From: Camarhynchus parvulus | Lineage: Eukaryota > Chordata > Aves > Passeriformes > Thraupidae | Length of the DNA: 64,000 nt | Assembly (NCBI RefSeq): GCF_901933205.1 | Contig: NC_044576.1 | Span: 5,427,024-5,491,023 of the forward strand | Direction: 5' to 3' | Shown: positions 52,963 through 62,147 of the stretch, one piece after another | Numbering within the stretch: position 1 is the stretch's first letter | Layout of the letters: each line of letters opens with the position of its first letter | Notes under the pieces: generated by a model | Databases searched by the model: none | What the model was told of the DNA's origin: nothing | The model's input: the letters and a program-made list of their open reading frames with translations, nothing else | Translations under genes and position numbers: made by a program

Positions 52963-53139
52963 CACTAATGGGTGAGGTAGTCATATATATATATAGGCAC
53001 CAACACAAGGTAGAAGGTTGGGGTTTGACAAGGGAAAGGGGTTTTGGGAAACCTGAGTTTTTGCCAGGCCAGTTTCTCGTGACTGGCAGTGTTCCCTGTT
53101 GAATTCACAGCATTTGTTGTCGCCCCACCTAACAGGATG

Positions 53140-53730
53140 TTAGTTCGCTCCAGGCGGGCTCGAATCTAATGAGACTAGCTTGTTCAGCAGGCATGGCCCG
53201 AAGGTAATAGCTAAAAGCAGCATTACCAATGGGCCTGCTAGGGTAGAAATTAGAGTGGTTAGCCAAGGTGATTGGTTGAACCAGGACTCGAACCAACCCT
53301 GTTGGGCTTCCCTTTCTCTCTGTCTTTGTGCTAGTCTGTTTCGGAGTTCTGCCATGGAGTCCCTAACGACTCCCGTGTGGTCTGCATAGAAGCAGCATTC
53401 CTCTTTCAAGGCGGCGCACAGGCCTCCTTGCTGCATGAGCAGGAGATCCAGTCCTCGCCTGTTCTGCAGGACCACTTCTGAGAGTGAGGAGACTGATTTC
53501 TCTAGGAAGGAAATGGATTTCTCGATCCTCTGCAGGTCTTCGTCAATGGTCATCTGCAGCTGTGACAGTCCTTGGTGCTGAGTTGCTAGGGCCGAGATAC
53601 CTGTTGCCGTTCCGGCTGCTCCTAGGCCGAGCAGCATCGCTATAGTTATACCTGTTAATATTTCTCTTTGTGGAGCCGGCTGGGTTCCTCGAATAGGTGG
53701 TACACCTCTTCGTCTGAGTGGTACAGGACC
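53140..53730 (-). pseudogene. env: env, transmembrane (TM) part
   Basis: This frame is open from just after TAG (53731-53733) to a stop at 53140. It covers the TM subunit, which anchors Env in the membrane and drives fusion. Counting from the ATG at 53637, residues 1-20 are small and hydrophobic (fusion-peptide type). Residues 25-60 form a heptad-like helix. Residues 57-74 lie where gamma-type TMs carry the so-called immunosuppressive segment. The CX6CC motif is at residues 74-82 (53392-53418). A membrane span follows at about 126-147, then a short tail of about 18 residues. This is the best-preserved Env piece. It is cut off from the SU frames by a frame change near 53655-53715, so it is classed as a pseudogene fragment. 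Confidence 0.88.
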
Positions 53731-53880
53731 CTAGGAACGATCAGAACTTGGACACAAAAGTCGTTAGAGGTACTGAATTTGGCAAGGAACACACAGGGAC
53801 TCACTCCAGATCTCTGGCAAACCCACATCCCCGATGCAGACGGGACTGCCCACTTATTATTTTTCTTGTCGGGCTGGACT
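53655..53880 (-). pseudogene. env: env, SU C-terminal segment (third frame)
   Basis: This is a short piece of SU in a different frame from its neighbours on both sides. It is open from about 53880 to TAA at 53655-53657. It shows cysteine and tryptophan spacing typical of the gamma-type SU C-terminus, with the words NNKWAV, SPCVF, NDFCVQV and LIVPR. The acidic stretch before the cleavage region follows, and the stop falls right at the SU/TM boundary. A basic cluster expected of a furin site is not intact in this frame. Two separate small indels on either side explain the isolation of this piece. Confidence 0.75.
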
Positions 53881-54673
53881 ACTTGGTACAGACGCCGCCC
53901 TTCCGCTTGGCTAGGGTTGCATTACCAAAGCATCTCCCCCGACCTGTAACTTGACTCAGGGTGATTCCTTTGCGGGGGGTGTCCCACCTGCACTGGTGAG
54001 GGGCTTTGGCTGTGGAATAGCTAAAGGGGATGTCTAAAGCAACTCCTTCGTAAAAGGGGGGTTTTACATCATAACAAAGCCAGCAGGAGTCGGTTAGGTT
54101 AGGGTTAGATTCGTTTAGGGATAGGAAGGTGGCTTCTAACATACTTAGGATTGGGTCCGATTCTGACCCGGTCGAGCGACCTATCTGGAAGGTTTCCATG
54201 CCACCGGTCGGGACGTCGGTGACCTTTGTGGGCAAGGCCTTGGGGTAGGTCATGTTTCTCCCTTTCTGTGTGCTTCTAATCACTTTGTTGGGTCCAACCG
54301 CTCGGGGTGCTGACGGTTGGAGCCTGGTAATTTGCACGTTCACCCACTGTTTTGACCCTTGAAGGACTGCTGTCCACACTTTGCCCACAGCCCAGCCAGG
54401 GTGATTTGGCTGCAGGACTGTCATGTTGTAGTGAGTGCATTTCCGAATTTTGGGAATTTTATAGTGGTTTCGATAGAAATTTCCCTGAATGAAGACTGGT
54501 GTTTTGCAACCTGCGGGTGCCCAGGTGAACTGTAGGAACTTGTCGGGCTCTTGTGGGTCCCACCTGGCCCTGACGGCCTGGCGTCCGTAAACAATTGTTT
54601 CACAGCCCCAGTGCCCACAGTATCCCCACCCTGGGGAATTACAGTAACTTTTCCTGGGTTTGAAGCTGGGCAC
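53879..54673 (-). pseudogene. env: env, SU main segment
   Basis: This 264-codon frame (first codon GTG, not a real start) holds most of the receptor-binding surface subunit. It has many cysteines, and N-glycosylation sequons occur at residues 83 (NMT), 140 (NMT), 187 (NES), 192 (NLT) and 251 (NAT). The CWLC motif sits at residues 197-200 (54074-54085). In gamma-type Envs this CXXC pairs with the CX6CC of TM through a labile disulphide. The frame enters from another one near 54655-54672 and runs into TAG at 53879-53881 after a further shift near 53885-53915. It is therefore a broken gene. Confidence 0.88.
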
Positions 54674-54996
54674 CAGTAGGATAGGTACATGTGTGTGGCG
54701 TGTGGGGAATGAGGGTCTGGCTTTGGTTGCCCTGGAAACAGGTCGGCAACGCGAAGTATAAAGGATGGGGTGTTCGGCGTGGTGATGTCTCTGAGCGTTT
54801 TGCCATCAGTGAGATGTCGCATGACCCACCTGAATGGCTGATGGGGGTAGTATTCTGGGCTGGCTTGCCCTCCGGCTACCAACCCCAACAGCAAAATCAC
54901 GCAGAAACACTGTTGATGTTTGGGTCTCGCCCGTGCGGGTCTCTCGGGCGCTGTCACTTTCTTCTGGAAGGGGAATGTACGCGTCCCGCGGACGAC
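54421..54996 (-). pseudogene. env: env, leader and SU N-terminus
   Basis: This frame is open from after TAG (54997-54999) to TGA at 54421. Only about the first half, down to roughly 54660, is real Env sequence; beyond that the true coding continues in another frame. The segment has a basic leader, then a hydrophobic signal-peptide core (CFCVILLLGLVAG) and the mature SU start with EYYPHQPFRW and TPNTPSFILRVADLF. There is no ATG between the upstream stop and the signal peptide. A pyrimidine-rich CAG splice acceptor lies at 54964, in phase with this frame, so the initiator probably comes from gag by splicing. The frame break near 54655-54672 inactivates it. Confidence 0.82.
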
Positions 54997-55027
54997 CTAT
55001 CAGCATGTCCTGTAAACAGAAACTCCA
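54963..55027 (-). other. Internal deletion junction zone (gag to env)
   Basis: Capsid-like sequence is recognisable up to about 55027 (near FKQEW in the capsid frame). The env acceptor begins only about 60 bp later. The missing part of gag plus all of pro and pol would normally occupy several kilobases here. The intervening bases may be the 3' end of pol, but this cannot be confirmed by eye. Confidence 0.7.
54964..54977 (-). promoter_or_regulatory. Candidate env splice acceptor
   Basis: The minus strand reads ACATTCCCCTTCCAG and then AAG, a pyrimidine-rich tract ending in CAG with the intron ending at 54964. It precedes the env signal peptide by about 20 codons and leaves the env frame in phase 0. 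It pairs in phase with the donor in gag at 56475. Confidence 0.6.
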
Positions 55028-55389
55028 CTCTTGCTTAAAGACTATTCGTCCCGCCCCATCAAAAAGCATGCGGCTTATTTGCGCAATATCAAAAGGAAGC
55101 AGATCGTCATTGCTAAAAAGACCGTCTATAAGTGTGGAAACCACCCCTGAATTCATCCCTTTTTCTGAAATAGCTTTAACAATCGCCTGAACTTCTTTGG
55201 GGTTTACCGGAGTGTATGTTCTCTGCTGGTTTCCCTGGGCTCCCGTGACCCTTACGGGAAAGGCGTGCACCGTTTCCGCGGGTTTCCAGTCAGCACAAGC
55301 TATTTTTATTTTTCCCCAGTCAGTGAGCTCGTACTGTGGCTGATTCCCGATTTTATTTTTAGCTTTATTCGGTTTCGTCCGAAACCGCA

Positions 55390-56496
55390 TTAATTCTGTT
55401 CTCTCCGCGTCCGAGTCGCTGTCGGTTGCGGAGCAGTCTGGGGAGCTCTGGCTCCACTCAGAGTCGGAAGTAAACTGCTGACAGACTTCCGGTCCTCCCT
55501 GCCTTTTCGTTCGGCTCGGCTCCGGCTCCGGCCCCGCTCCTCCCCTCGGGGGCGGTGTCGCTCCCGCCCCCTGGGCTTGCCCTGCCTCCCGCTGGGAGGG
55601 ATCTCCCCCTTATATGGTGGTGGCACGGGGCGCGGCTCCCAAGCGAGCGTCCGCCCCCCGCCGCCTCCCCGCGCAGGCGCGTTTGCCAGGGTCTGCAGCC
55701 CCTGACGGGACGCGCGCTCCGCGCTGGCCTCCCGCGCATGCGTTTCCGCGTCTGTCTTTGTTCGCGGGCTTTTCGCGGAGTGGTCCCGCTGACTCCGCCC
55801 CTCCCCCGGCTCGCCCGCGCCATTTTCAAACGAATATGGCGGTGGGAACGGCGCCGCCGCTCCCGGCGCGCCCGCGCCCGCTGCCGTTTCGGCACCCCGG
55901 GCCGCGTCTGCGAGCTCTCCCCAGAAAGACTGCGCGCGTTGTTCCGCCGTTTGCATCGGATCGGCGACCGGCGGGGAAGGGACCGAAGGGGAAACCGTGG
56001 TTTTTCCGGGAGATTCCGAGGGGGGGGGTTTCGGACTCGGCGGATCCCGCGGAAGGGCAGGGGGGTACCCTGAGGGTTCCGGGGCATCTGGGCTCGGGCA
56101 CGGGGAGGGATGGAACGCGCCCGGCCCCCGCGTGATCTCTTTTTCGGTCGGCTCGCTTTCGGGGCTGGTCTGTGTCGCCGCACCCACCCCCAACTTCGGT
56201 ACGGCTAATAAACGCGACCGCGCGGCCTCCCACGTCTCGTGTTCTTCTAATGCTTGGCGTAGGGCGATTTCTACCTTACCCCACGCCTTCAGGCTTTTTC
56301 CACTGCCTGTGGATTTAGTATCCTCTGCCAAGGAGGCAGTGCATTTATCCCAAACCTCCGAATGTAATATATCTATGGGCCGTGAAATAGCCCCAAGCTC
56401 TAGGAGTCTTGTCACAGCAAGAGTAAAATTCCTGAGCTCACACTTAATTCCCCATTGTGTATGCATCGAACTTACGACCTTCGCTATCGCCTCCAT
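55390..56496 (-). pseudogene. gag: gag, matrix and proline-rich region
   Basis: I start this at the first ATG, 56494-56496 (MEAIAKVVSS); the frame is open upstream but only from a GTG. The first 95 or so residues form a matrix-like domain with SLKAWGKVEIALRQALEEHE, resembling alpharetroviral matrix. The next 190 residues are rich in Pro, Ala, Glu and Arg. They include two PPPY late-domain motifs (55834-55845 and 55612-55623) that in related viruses recruit Nedd4-type ubiquitin ligases for budding. After about 55620 the frame turns arginine-rich and stops at 55390. The coding sense seems to move to the capsid frame, so an indel probably lies near 55500-55620. The region is very rich in G+C and CpG. 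Confidence 0.83.
56470..56476 (-). promoter_or_regulatory. Splice donor inside gag (codon 7)
   Basis: The minus strand reads GTC then GTAAGT, with the intron starting at 56475, directly after the seventh gag codon. GTAAGT is the consensus 5' splice site. Alpharetroviruses place their donor within the first codons of gag so that env borrows the gag start codon. Here the donor and the acceptor at 54964 are both phase 0, which fits that scheme. Confidence 0.7.
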
Positions 56497-56601
56497 TCGG
56501 CTCGCGGGTCCCGGGGCGTCCCCTTCTCTCGCCACAGTCGTTCCAGCCGCTGTGGCCGCTGTCTCTGTCCAGGAGAATCCCGTCACCCGCGGAGACGATT
56601 C

Positions 56602-56619
56602 TCCCGGGTTTCGGCACCA
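56602..56619 (-). promoter_or_regulatory. Primer-binding site for tRNA-Phe
   Basis: The minus strand reads TGGTGCCGAAACCCGGGA two bases after the 5' LTR. It is complementary to the 3' end of tRNA-Phe including the added CCA. All 18 bases fit the vertebrate tRNA-Phe end as I know it. Alpharetroviruses mostly use tRNA-Trp, so this is a distinguishing mark of the family. The leader from here to the gag ATG is only about 105 nt. Confidence 0.92.
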
Positions 56620-56621
56620 CT

Positions 56622-56969
56622 TGTAGCGGTAAGGGGTGACCTGGTTTCAAAGAATACAGCACGGCAACCCAACTCCCTCATGGGTCACTCGGGCCAGTGA
56701 CACACGCAGACACCAATGTGGTGGACGGTCAAAGGCCTTTAATGTTACAGTTCGGGGGGTTTTATAGATAGGGCTTCTCTACGTCAGGAAAGGGGTCGTA
56801 CGATGCTTAGCAAGGAGTGGAAAGTTACTGGTATTTCTATGTTAGAGGGGGTACAAGTTTGGCTACATTCCAAGGGTGATTGTTATCGGGGACAGAGGGG
56901 GGAGAGAGGTTTCTGCATCTCCGCGTGACATCCCGATATCTTGCGAAACGCCTGTCCCTGCCTGCTACA
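56622..56969 (-). repeat. 5' LTR of provirus
   Basis: This 348-bp LTR has the same TGTAGCAGG...CGCTACA limits as the 3' copy. The TATA box is at + positions 56760-56766 and the ATTAAA signal at 56738-56743. It should hold the promoter of the provirus. The minus-strand transcript would begin just past the TATA box and run toward lower coordinates. Differences from the 3' LTR cluster at 56754-56792, near 56847 and near 56933-56945. Confidence 0.95.
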
Positions 56970-56975
56970 GACATC
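56970..56975. repeat. Target-site duplication, right of provirus
   Basis: GACATC, identical to 52595-52600, borders the 5' LTR. Confidence 0.95.
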
Positions 56976-58089
56976 CAGCAACATGTCAGTATTTTCCTTC
57001 ATGACTTATTTGTGCTATTGCCAAGATGCTGCTGTGAAGGTCCCTGCAGTCCTTGGAAACTGCCATCACAGCAACAAGCCAAAGCCAATACACACAAAGG
57101 CTAAAGAAAAGGGATTTAAAATAAGTGTTTGGAAGAACCAACCTAGATAGAATCAAACCACTCTCTGCTCTCCTCTACAATGAACAAATATATTTTAGAG
57201 TCCCAAATAACAAATCTGGAGGCCATAACACCAGATTTTCTCATCTTTCTCTACCTTAACATGGCTGACTGCAGAGCTGTGTCACAAGTTCATGTGTGAG
57301 ATCTTCTGCATCCACCTGCTGCAGAATCCTTACTAGGCCCAACAGGTGGATTGAAACATTCAAAACAAACTTGTCTGTGCTCTGAAAACCATGGAGAGGT
57401 TTTCCTAATGATTTTTATTTCCAAATTGATGGTGTGTGAACAGAAGCACGAGCAGAAAAGCCTGCAGTGAGCTCAAGGACATGAGGCAGCATCTCCTTCC
57501 TGCCTCTGAAACTTTAGGAGCTGACAAGTGACCAGCACCCAACCCAGCTGCCAAAGATTGAACAAAAAATCTGAGGTAACCCTGCACAGATATAATACAT
57601 AACCTGTGATGGCAAACATGAGTTAAGACAAGCCCATGAACGAACATATTAATCAACCCCACTTCATGGACACAAGTAACACAGAGCAGAACTGACAGAT
57701 GCATTATAAAAGTGAAGACAACCAGCATTTCTCTGCATCATTTAGAGATTTTGTTTTCCAGGTCTTCCTTGCCTTAAGAGATGGTAGTAAACAAGTAAAA
57801 AGTAAGATATGTTTTCTCTGCTGCCTTTTCAAAGATTAAGGTTTCAAAATTAAAGTTCTAAATTGCCTATAACAAAAATTTTAAAAACTGCTTGTTTAGA
57901 AAATGAGGCACCCTGCTGAAAGTTATTAATAGAGCTTAGAGTTGATATACCAGGTGAGCAAGCAGGCCAACACAGGCCAACCACCAGGCACCCACAAAAG
58001 TGACTCACTCACCCTCCTCTGCCACAGCTGGGCAGAGGAGAGAAAAAATTAACAAGGAGTTCAAGATAAGGACTGGGAGAAAATATTCT
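56976..58089. other. Non-coding DNA, no gene seen
   Basis: Host sequence resumes after the provirus. Open frames up to 107 codons (57405-57728, minus strand) have no recognisable domain. No repeat was named. Confidence 0.5.
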
Positions 58090-59310
58090 TAGGGTCAAAC
58101 AGGTTCAAATTTAAAGGTATCAAGTAAATTTATTAACCGAGTCAGAGGAGGATAATGAGAAGTAAAATAAGCCCTTAAAACACCTTTCCCCCCAGCCCCT
58201 CCCTCCTTCCCACCGACAGCACAGGAGGCAGGTGTGGGGTTTCGGTCAGTTGATCACCAAGATTTTCTTCCACTGCTCAGGGAGAGGAGTCCTTCCCCTG
58301 TGAGACCCTGGGGTCCCTCCCATGGAGACAGTTCTCAGTGAACTTCTCCAGCGTGGATCCACTCTCACAAGCAGCAGTTCTCCCAACACTGCTGCAATGT
58401 GTGTCCCACCCACGGGCAGACAGTACCCCCAAAACTGCTATGGCGTGGGTCACTCTCCCATGGGGTGCAGCCCTCCAAGGACAGGCTGCTCCACCTGGGG
58501 AGCAGGGGCCTCTCTCTCCACCAGGTCTCCCGCTGGATCACAGCCTCCTCCAGGCATCTACCCAGCATGGGCACCACCCTCACGGGCTGAAGGTGGATCC
58601 CCATGGGCTGGGGGTGGATCTCTGCATCCCCTGTGGATCCCCATAGGCTGCAGAGCAATGTCAGCTCTGGCATCTGGATCACCTCCTCCCCCTCCTTCTC
58701 CACTGACCTTGGTGTCTTCCATGTTGTTTCCCTCACATGTTCTCACCTCCTCCTTTTCTCGGACTAAAAGAAAAACTGTATGACTTCGTTTTGATTTTCT
58801 TCTTAAGTATGTCATCACAGAGGTGTTACCATCATCTCCAACTGGCCCAGTTTTGGCCAGCAGCCTGTCAATCTTCAGAGCCATCAAGGATTGGCTCTGC
58901 TGTACGTGGTGGCAGCTTCTCACAGGAGCCACCTCTGCTACTGAAACCCAACACAATAGTGCCAGAATCTTTTCTGTGCTGTGCTGTCTTTTGCCATCCT
59001 GGCTGCTCCTAGGAGGCTGCTTGTGTCCCCTCCATGCTGGTCCTGCTCCCTCACTGGGCAGCTCTCTGAGGAACTTCCTTAGCAAAGACCCACTGCACTC
59101 AACACAGACCTCTCCCATCACACTCATGAGCCAGTGCTGGGCTCATACAGGTGGTAACTCCTTTCCTGTGCATCTCATAATTATTCTGGATATTTTTCCT
59201 ACTTTTCTATTTCCTCTCTCTCCTTCCTCTTTTATAAATAATAAAGTTGTATTATAGCTTTGGATCCCAACATTTAACATTCATTTGTGTTTCTAACCCT
59301 AAGGCACACC
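58090..59310. repeat. ERV-derived composite repeat, copy B
   Basis: The segment runs from TTAAAGGTATCAAGTAAATT through CACCTTTCCCCCCAGCCCCT, CTTCTCCAGCGTGGATCCAC and a zone of imperfect GTGGATCCCCATGGGCTG units (58588-58652). It then passes through CCTCCTCCCCCTCCTTCTCC to the core shared with 8652-8848. It ends near AATAAAGTTGTATTATAGCT and CTTTGGATCCCAACATTTAA. I recognise several of these phrases from a common songbird ERV-derived repeat; the class is inferred. No clean TG...CA ends or target duplication were found, so the borders are approximate and it may be two elements side by side. Open frames of 100-190 codons here, on both strands, are repeat translations. Confidence 0.6.
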
Positions 59311-62147
59311 AGCAAGCCCCCAATTTCCCCACATATCCTGCAAGAGAGAGAGGACTGTGTCCCCAGAGACAATGGCTTGAGAGCAGATATCCCTGGAGGT
59401 AACAGCAGATCATCTTGGCTTTCAGTACCCAAGGATAACCAAGAAAGCCACCCAGGGCAGTTGGTGAAGATACCCTAGCTGCAGACATCTCAGAGGTACC
59501 TGTGATACACCTGAGCCCAAGTCAGTTCAATCTTAGCCTTTTGCAGGGCTTTGACTAACCTGTATTTTATAATCTATGTCTTAATTACTGGAAGACAATT
59601 TTTTTATTTTTAAACTGTGTCTTGCATAAGCCCCCAGAAAATGAAGCTGGCAGGTATTCCCATCTGACCATCTTGCTGTGAAAATTGCCATCTCATGTAC
59701 CTAGTCCCTTTACACCAGCTCATGAACACATCTCCACAAGAATGGCTGCCAAAAACATCTGTCCTTGCATAATTACAGTGCCCAAGTCTAAGAGATTAAT
59801 TTGTGATGACAGAGTTCAAAATGCTGAGTGTGAGCAATTAACAACTTAATGCCATTCTTACCAAAGAAATAATTTTTCAGCCCAAACTAATCCCTGGTTT
59901 TGTTCAGAAGCATCTCTGCATACATTGCACAGCAAGTATGTTAGGTGTCAGTTTTTAGTATGTTTTCAGAGTTTTTATTTAGGAAACAACAGGTAGAGTA
60001 TGCAGGACATTAGTCCAAGTGTACATGATGAAATACCACTTTTCCCAATTCAGTAAAAAAATTAAATCCTGCAACTTCAGCCACTTTAGAGATGTATCTA
60101 TGTTCTCCATTTTAAGCCATAGATTCTTCATAAATTTCATCATTTGACCTCCTTGTGGAGGATTGTGGCATTTGAACAATAAATCAATAGTGTGTTATGA
60201 AACACTGGCTCACTGCAGAGATGCTCTGAAACGATACATTCAAGAAAAATTGGATTTTCTAGAAAGACATTCTATTTTCACTTTTGGGATAAATAATATC
60301 TGACATTCAGCATCACTTTCAGTTTAACCAGAGCAAAGAAGCCACCTAAACTTTCACTGACAGTCACAGAAAAGCTGTATCCGAAAGGTCAGCTACAACT
60401 AAAACAGGGAAAAACTTAAAGAAACTTGGGCTCTCAAAGTAGAGAGTTTAGTTCCTACTGCTGCTGTCCAAGACATGTTGCTGGACACTGAAAAAGCCAT
60501 TTCCCTTTCTGTGCTGCTACTCTCCTTCTCACAAAGGGACATGCTCATTTTTAAAGACAGTAAAATGATAGATGAAAGGATGAACTATCTTCTGAAAGCA
60601 AAGTCTCATTTTAAAAAGCACAGAACATTCTGTCCTCAGTATAGCAGTATTTTTCAAAGGGAAAACCTCTATCAATGAGAAAGGGGATTTTGAACTCTTT
60701 ACAACTAGAAGCATTTTTTGGTATTAACAGCAAAAAGTGTCACAAATAGACAGCAGTTCATCAGAAAGTTACAAGTAGCCTTATCAGATGCTATCTACAG
60801 CAAAAGCTAACCCATCCTTTGTTATTACACTTCTTTCTGTAAATACCATGTTTGATATCCAAACAAATAAAATAATAACACCACTACAAAGTTTCAGTTG
60901 ACTTGCCACTTAAGCTGAAAATCAGTCAATAACTTGTACTGGCAGTAGTGAGATATCCCAAACAAGGTAAATTATCAGCAGCTGAGGAGCCAGGAGCTCA
61001 GACAATTCTCACTAACAGATATGCTTGTTAAAAGACTTCTCAGAGAAGCTAAAACCCCCAACACCCCCAAAAAAAATCAAGTTTTAATAGTCCAAGGCAA
61101 CTGCTGGCCAGTTAAGAATATTCTTGAAATTACCTGAGGGTGTACTGATGGAAAAGTTGACTCCAGTTCAGTAAACTGGCTGCCAGCAACTCAGCACCTT
61201 TCTTGAGCAGACAAAGGAAAAAAAAAACAAACCCAACCAGGTTAACAATGTCACTGGAGAGCTCATTAGAGCATCTTTACTTTGTCTTTTTTCATGGAGG
61301 TAAAAAAAGCAACAAAAACAAACCAACTAACAAAAAATCCTGGTTTATTAATCAATCATTGTTGCTTTGTGGCAAAAGGTCCTGCTTCCAAAACAATCCC
61401 CTCCCCAGCCTGTTTCATTTCCTATTATTAGCACCACTGCCAGTTGTTACCTGCCAGTTGTTTAAAATGTGTTCAATTCCTTGTCCTGTAAAATTGCATT
61501 AGGAGTTTTCCAGACTTGATCTCACCCCACACATCTATGCACTTAACACACTGCAGGCTGTCTTGCCAGTACTGTCAAACAACTAAACGAGAACAAACAT
61601 TTTCCAATGTTTTGTTCGGAGAAAGTGGAGTTGCCAATATAGCTTATACACAGTTTGCTGCTCCCAAGGCAGTAAACCTCTCCCCAAGTAATATCAAGGT
61701 GTTTTTTTTCCTCAATCTCTCACACAACTTCTCCCAGTCAAACAATACACACATTACTCACACTCCTTTCATCCCCATCTTGGGCTTTTCTTACCCAGAC
61801 TCACACCTGTCTAATTGTCTCTTCTTCCAATCCATAATACTTCCCTTCTGTTGTCAGGAGAGACAACAGCCACATCAACTTCCCAACTGCTCTCAGCTGG
61901 AACTGAAAAGTCACTGCTTAACTCAATAAAATAAAAAGCATATGCAAAATTCTTTTAGCTATGATGACTTCATTTTGTTTCCTGGAGAAACAAACATCCA
62001 ACGAGCACCCTCAGAGAACACACAAACAACACATGGTGCCACTCCAATAGGATGGTCTCTACAGACCCCTACAGAATTAAAAAAGCCCATCCTGAATAGA
62101 AAAGAATGTACAACCTCAACAGAAAAAAATGAGGTAGTATAAACCAG
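59311..62147. other. AT-rich non-coding DNA, no gene seen
   Basis: Only short frames, the longest 137 codons (61516-61929), occur, without recognisable domains. No repeat family could be named. Confidence 0.5.

Larger units (their letters stand above)
54806..55390 (-). pseudogene. gag: gag, capsid N-terminal part (shifted frame, truncated)
   Basis: This frame of 194 codons overlaps the end of the matrix frame (stop and ATG share bases at 55390). The same frame stays open upstream through an acidic linker (TSDSEWSQSS) that looks genuinely coding. Mature capsid probably begins at about residue 45 (PVRVTG). It is followed by PVNPKEVQAIVKAISEKG and DLLPFDIAQISRMLFDG, which resemble the first helices of an alpharetrovirus-type capsid N-terminal domain. 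Only about 78 capsid residues survive; the major homology region and nucleocapsid zinc knuckles are absent. Codons after about 122 run across the deletion into env DNA in the wrong frame and are not Gag. Confidence 0.8.
52601..56969 (-). mobile_element. Endogenous retrovirus, TgERV-F-like, pol-deleted
   Basis: This 4369-bp provirus lies on the minus strand. In its own order it has a 5' LTR (56622-56969), tRNA-Phe primer site, gag matrix and partial capsid, a large deletion, env SU and TM, polypurine tract, and 3' LTR (52601-52947). The Gag parts resemble class II alpharetrovirus-like proteins, while Env is gamma type (CXXC in SU, CX6CC in TM). This mixture with a Phe primer matches the recombinant family TgERV-F described from zebra finch; the match is from memory of features, not a search. 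The rest of capsid, nucleocapsid, protease, reverse transcriptase and integrase are missing. By eye the LTRs differ at about five substitutions and six small gaps, so the insertion is fairly young. It cannot replicate by itself. Confidence 0.93.

Noticed and set aside
54421..54957. GTG at 54957 as the env start
   Set aside because: It is only the first start-like codon in the frame. Vertebrate retroviruses do not normally begin env on GTG, and the splice acceptor just upstream gives a better explanation.
55458..56183. 241-codon arginine-rich minus-strand frame
   Set aside because: It overlaps gag in another frame. Its length is explained by the G+C-rich DNA, where stop codons are rare, and it has no domain.
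56602..56619. tRNA-Phe-like sequence as a tRNA gene
   Set aside because: Only the 3' 18 bases are present, exactly two bases from an LTR, which is a primer-binding site and not a tRNA gene.
55555..56626. Plus-strand frames of 172, 173 and 209 codons opposite gag
   Set aside because: They are antisense shadows of the same CpG-rich region, without start context or domains.
58322..59257. Frames of 153, 189 and 144 codons on both strands
   Set aside because: All lie inside the ERV-derived composite repeat and contradict each other.
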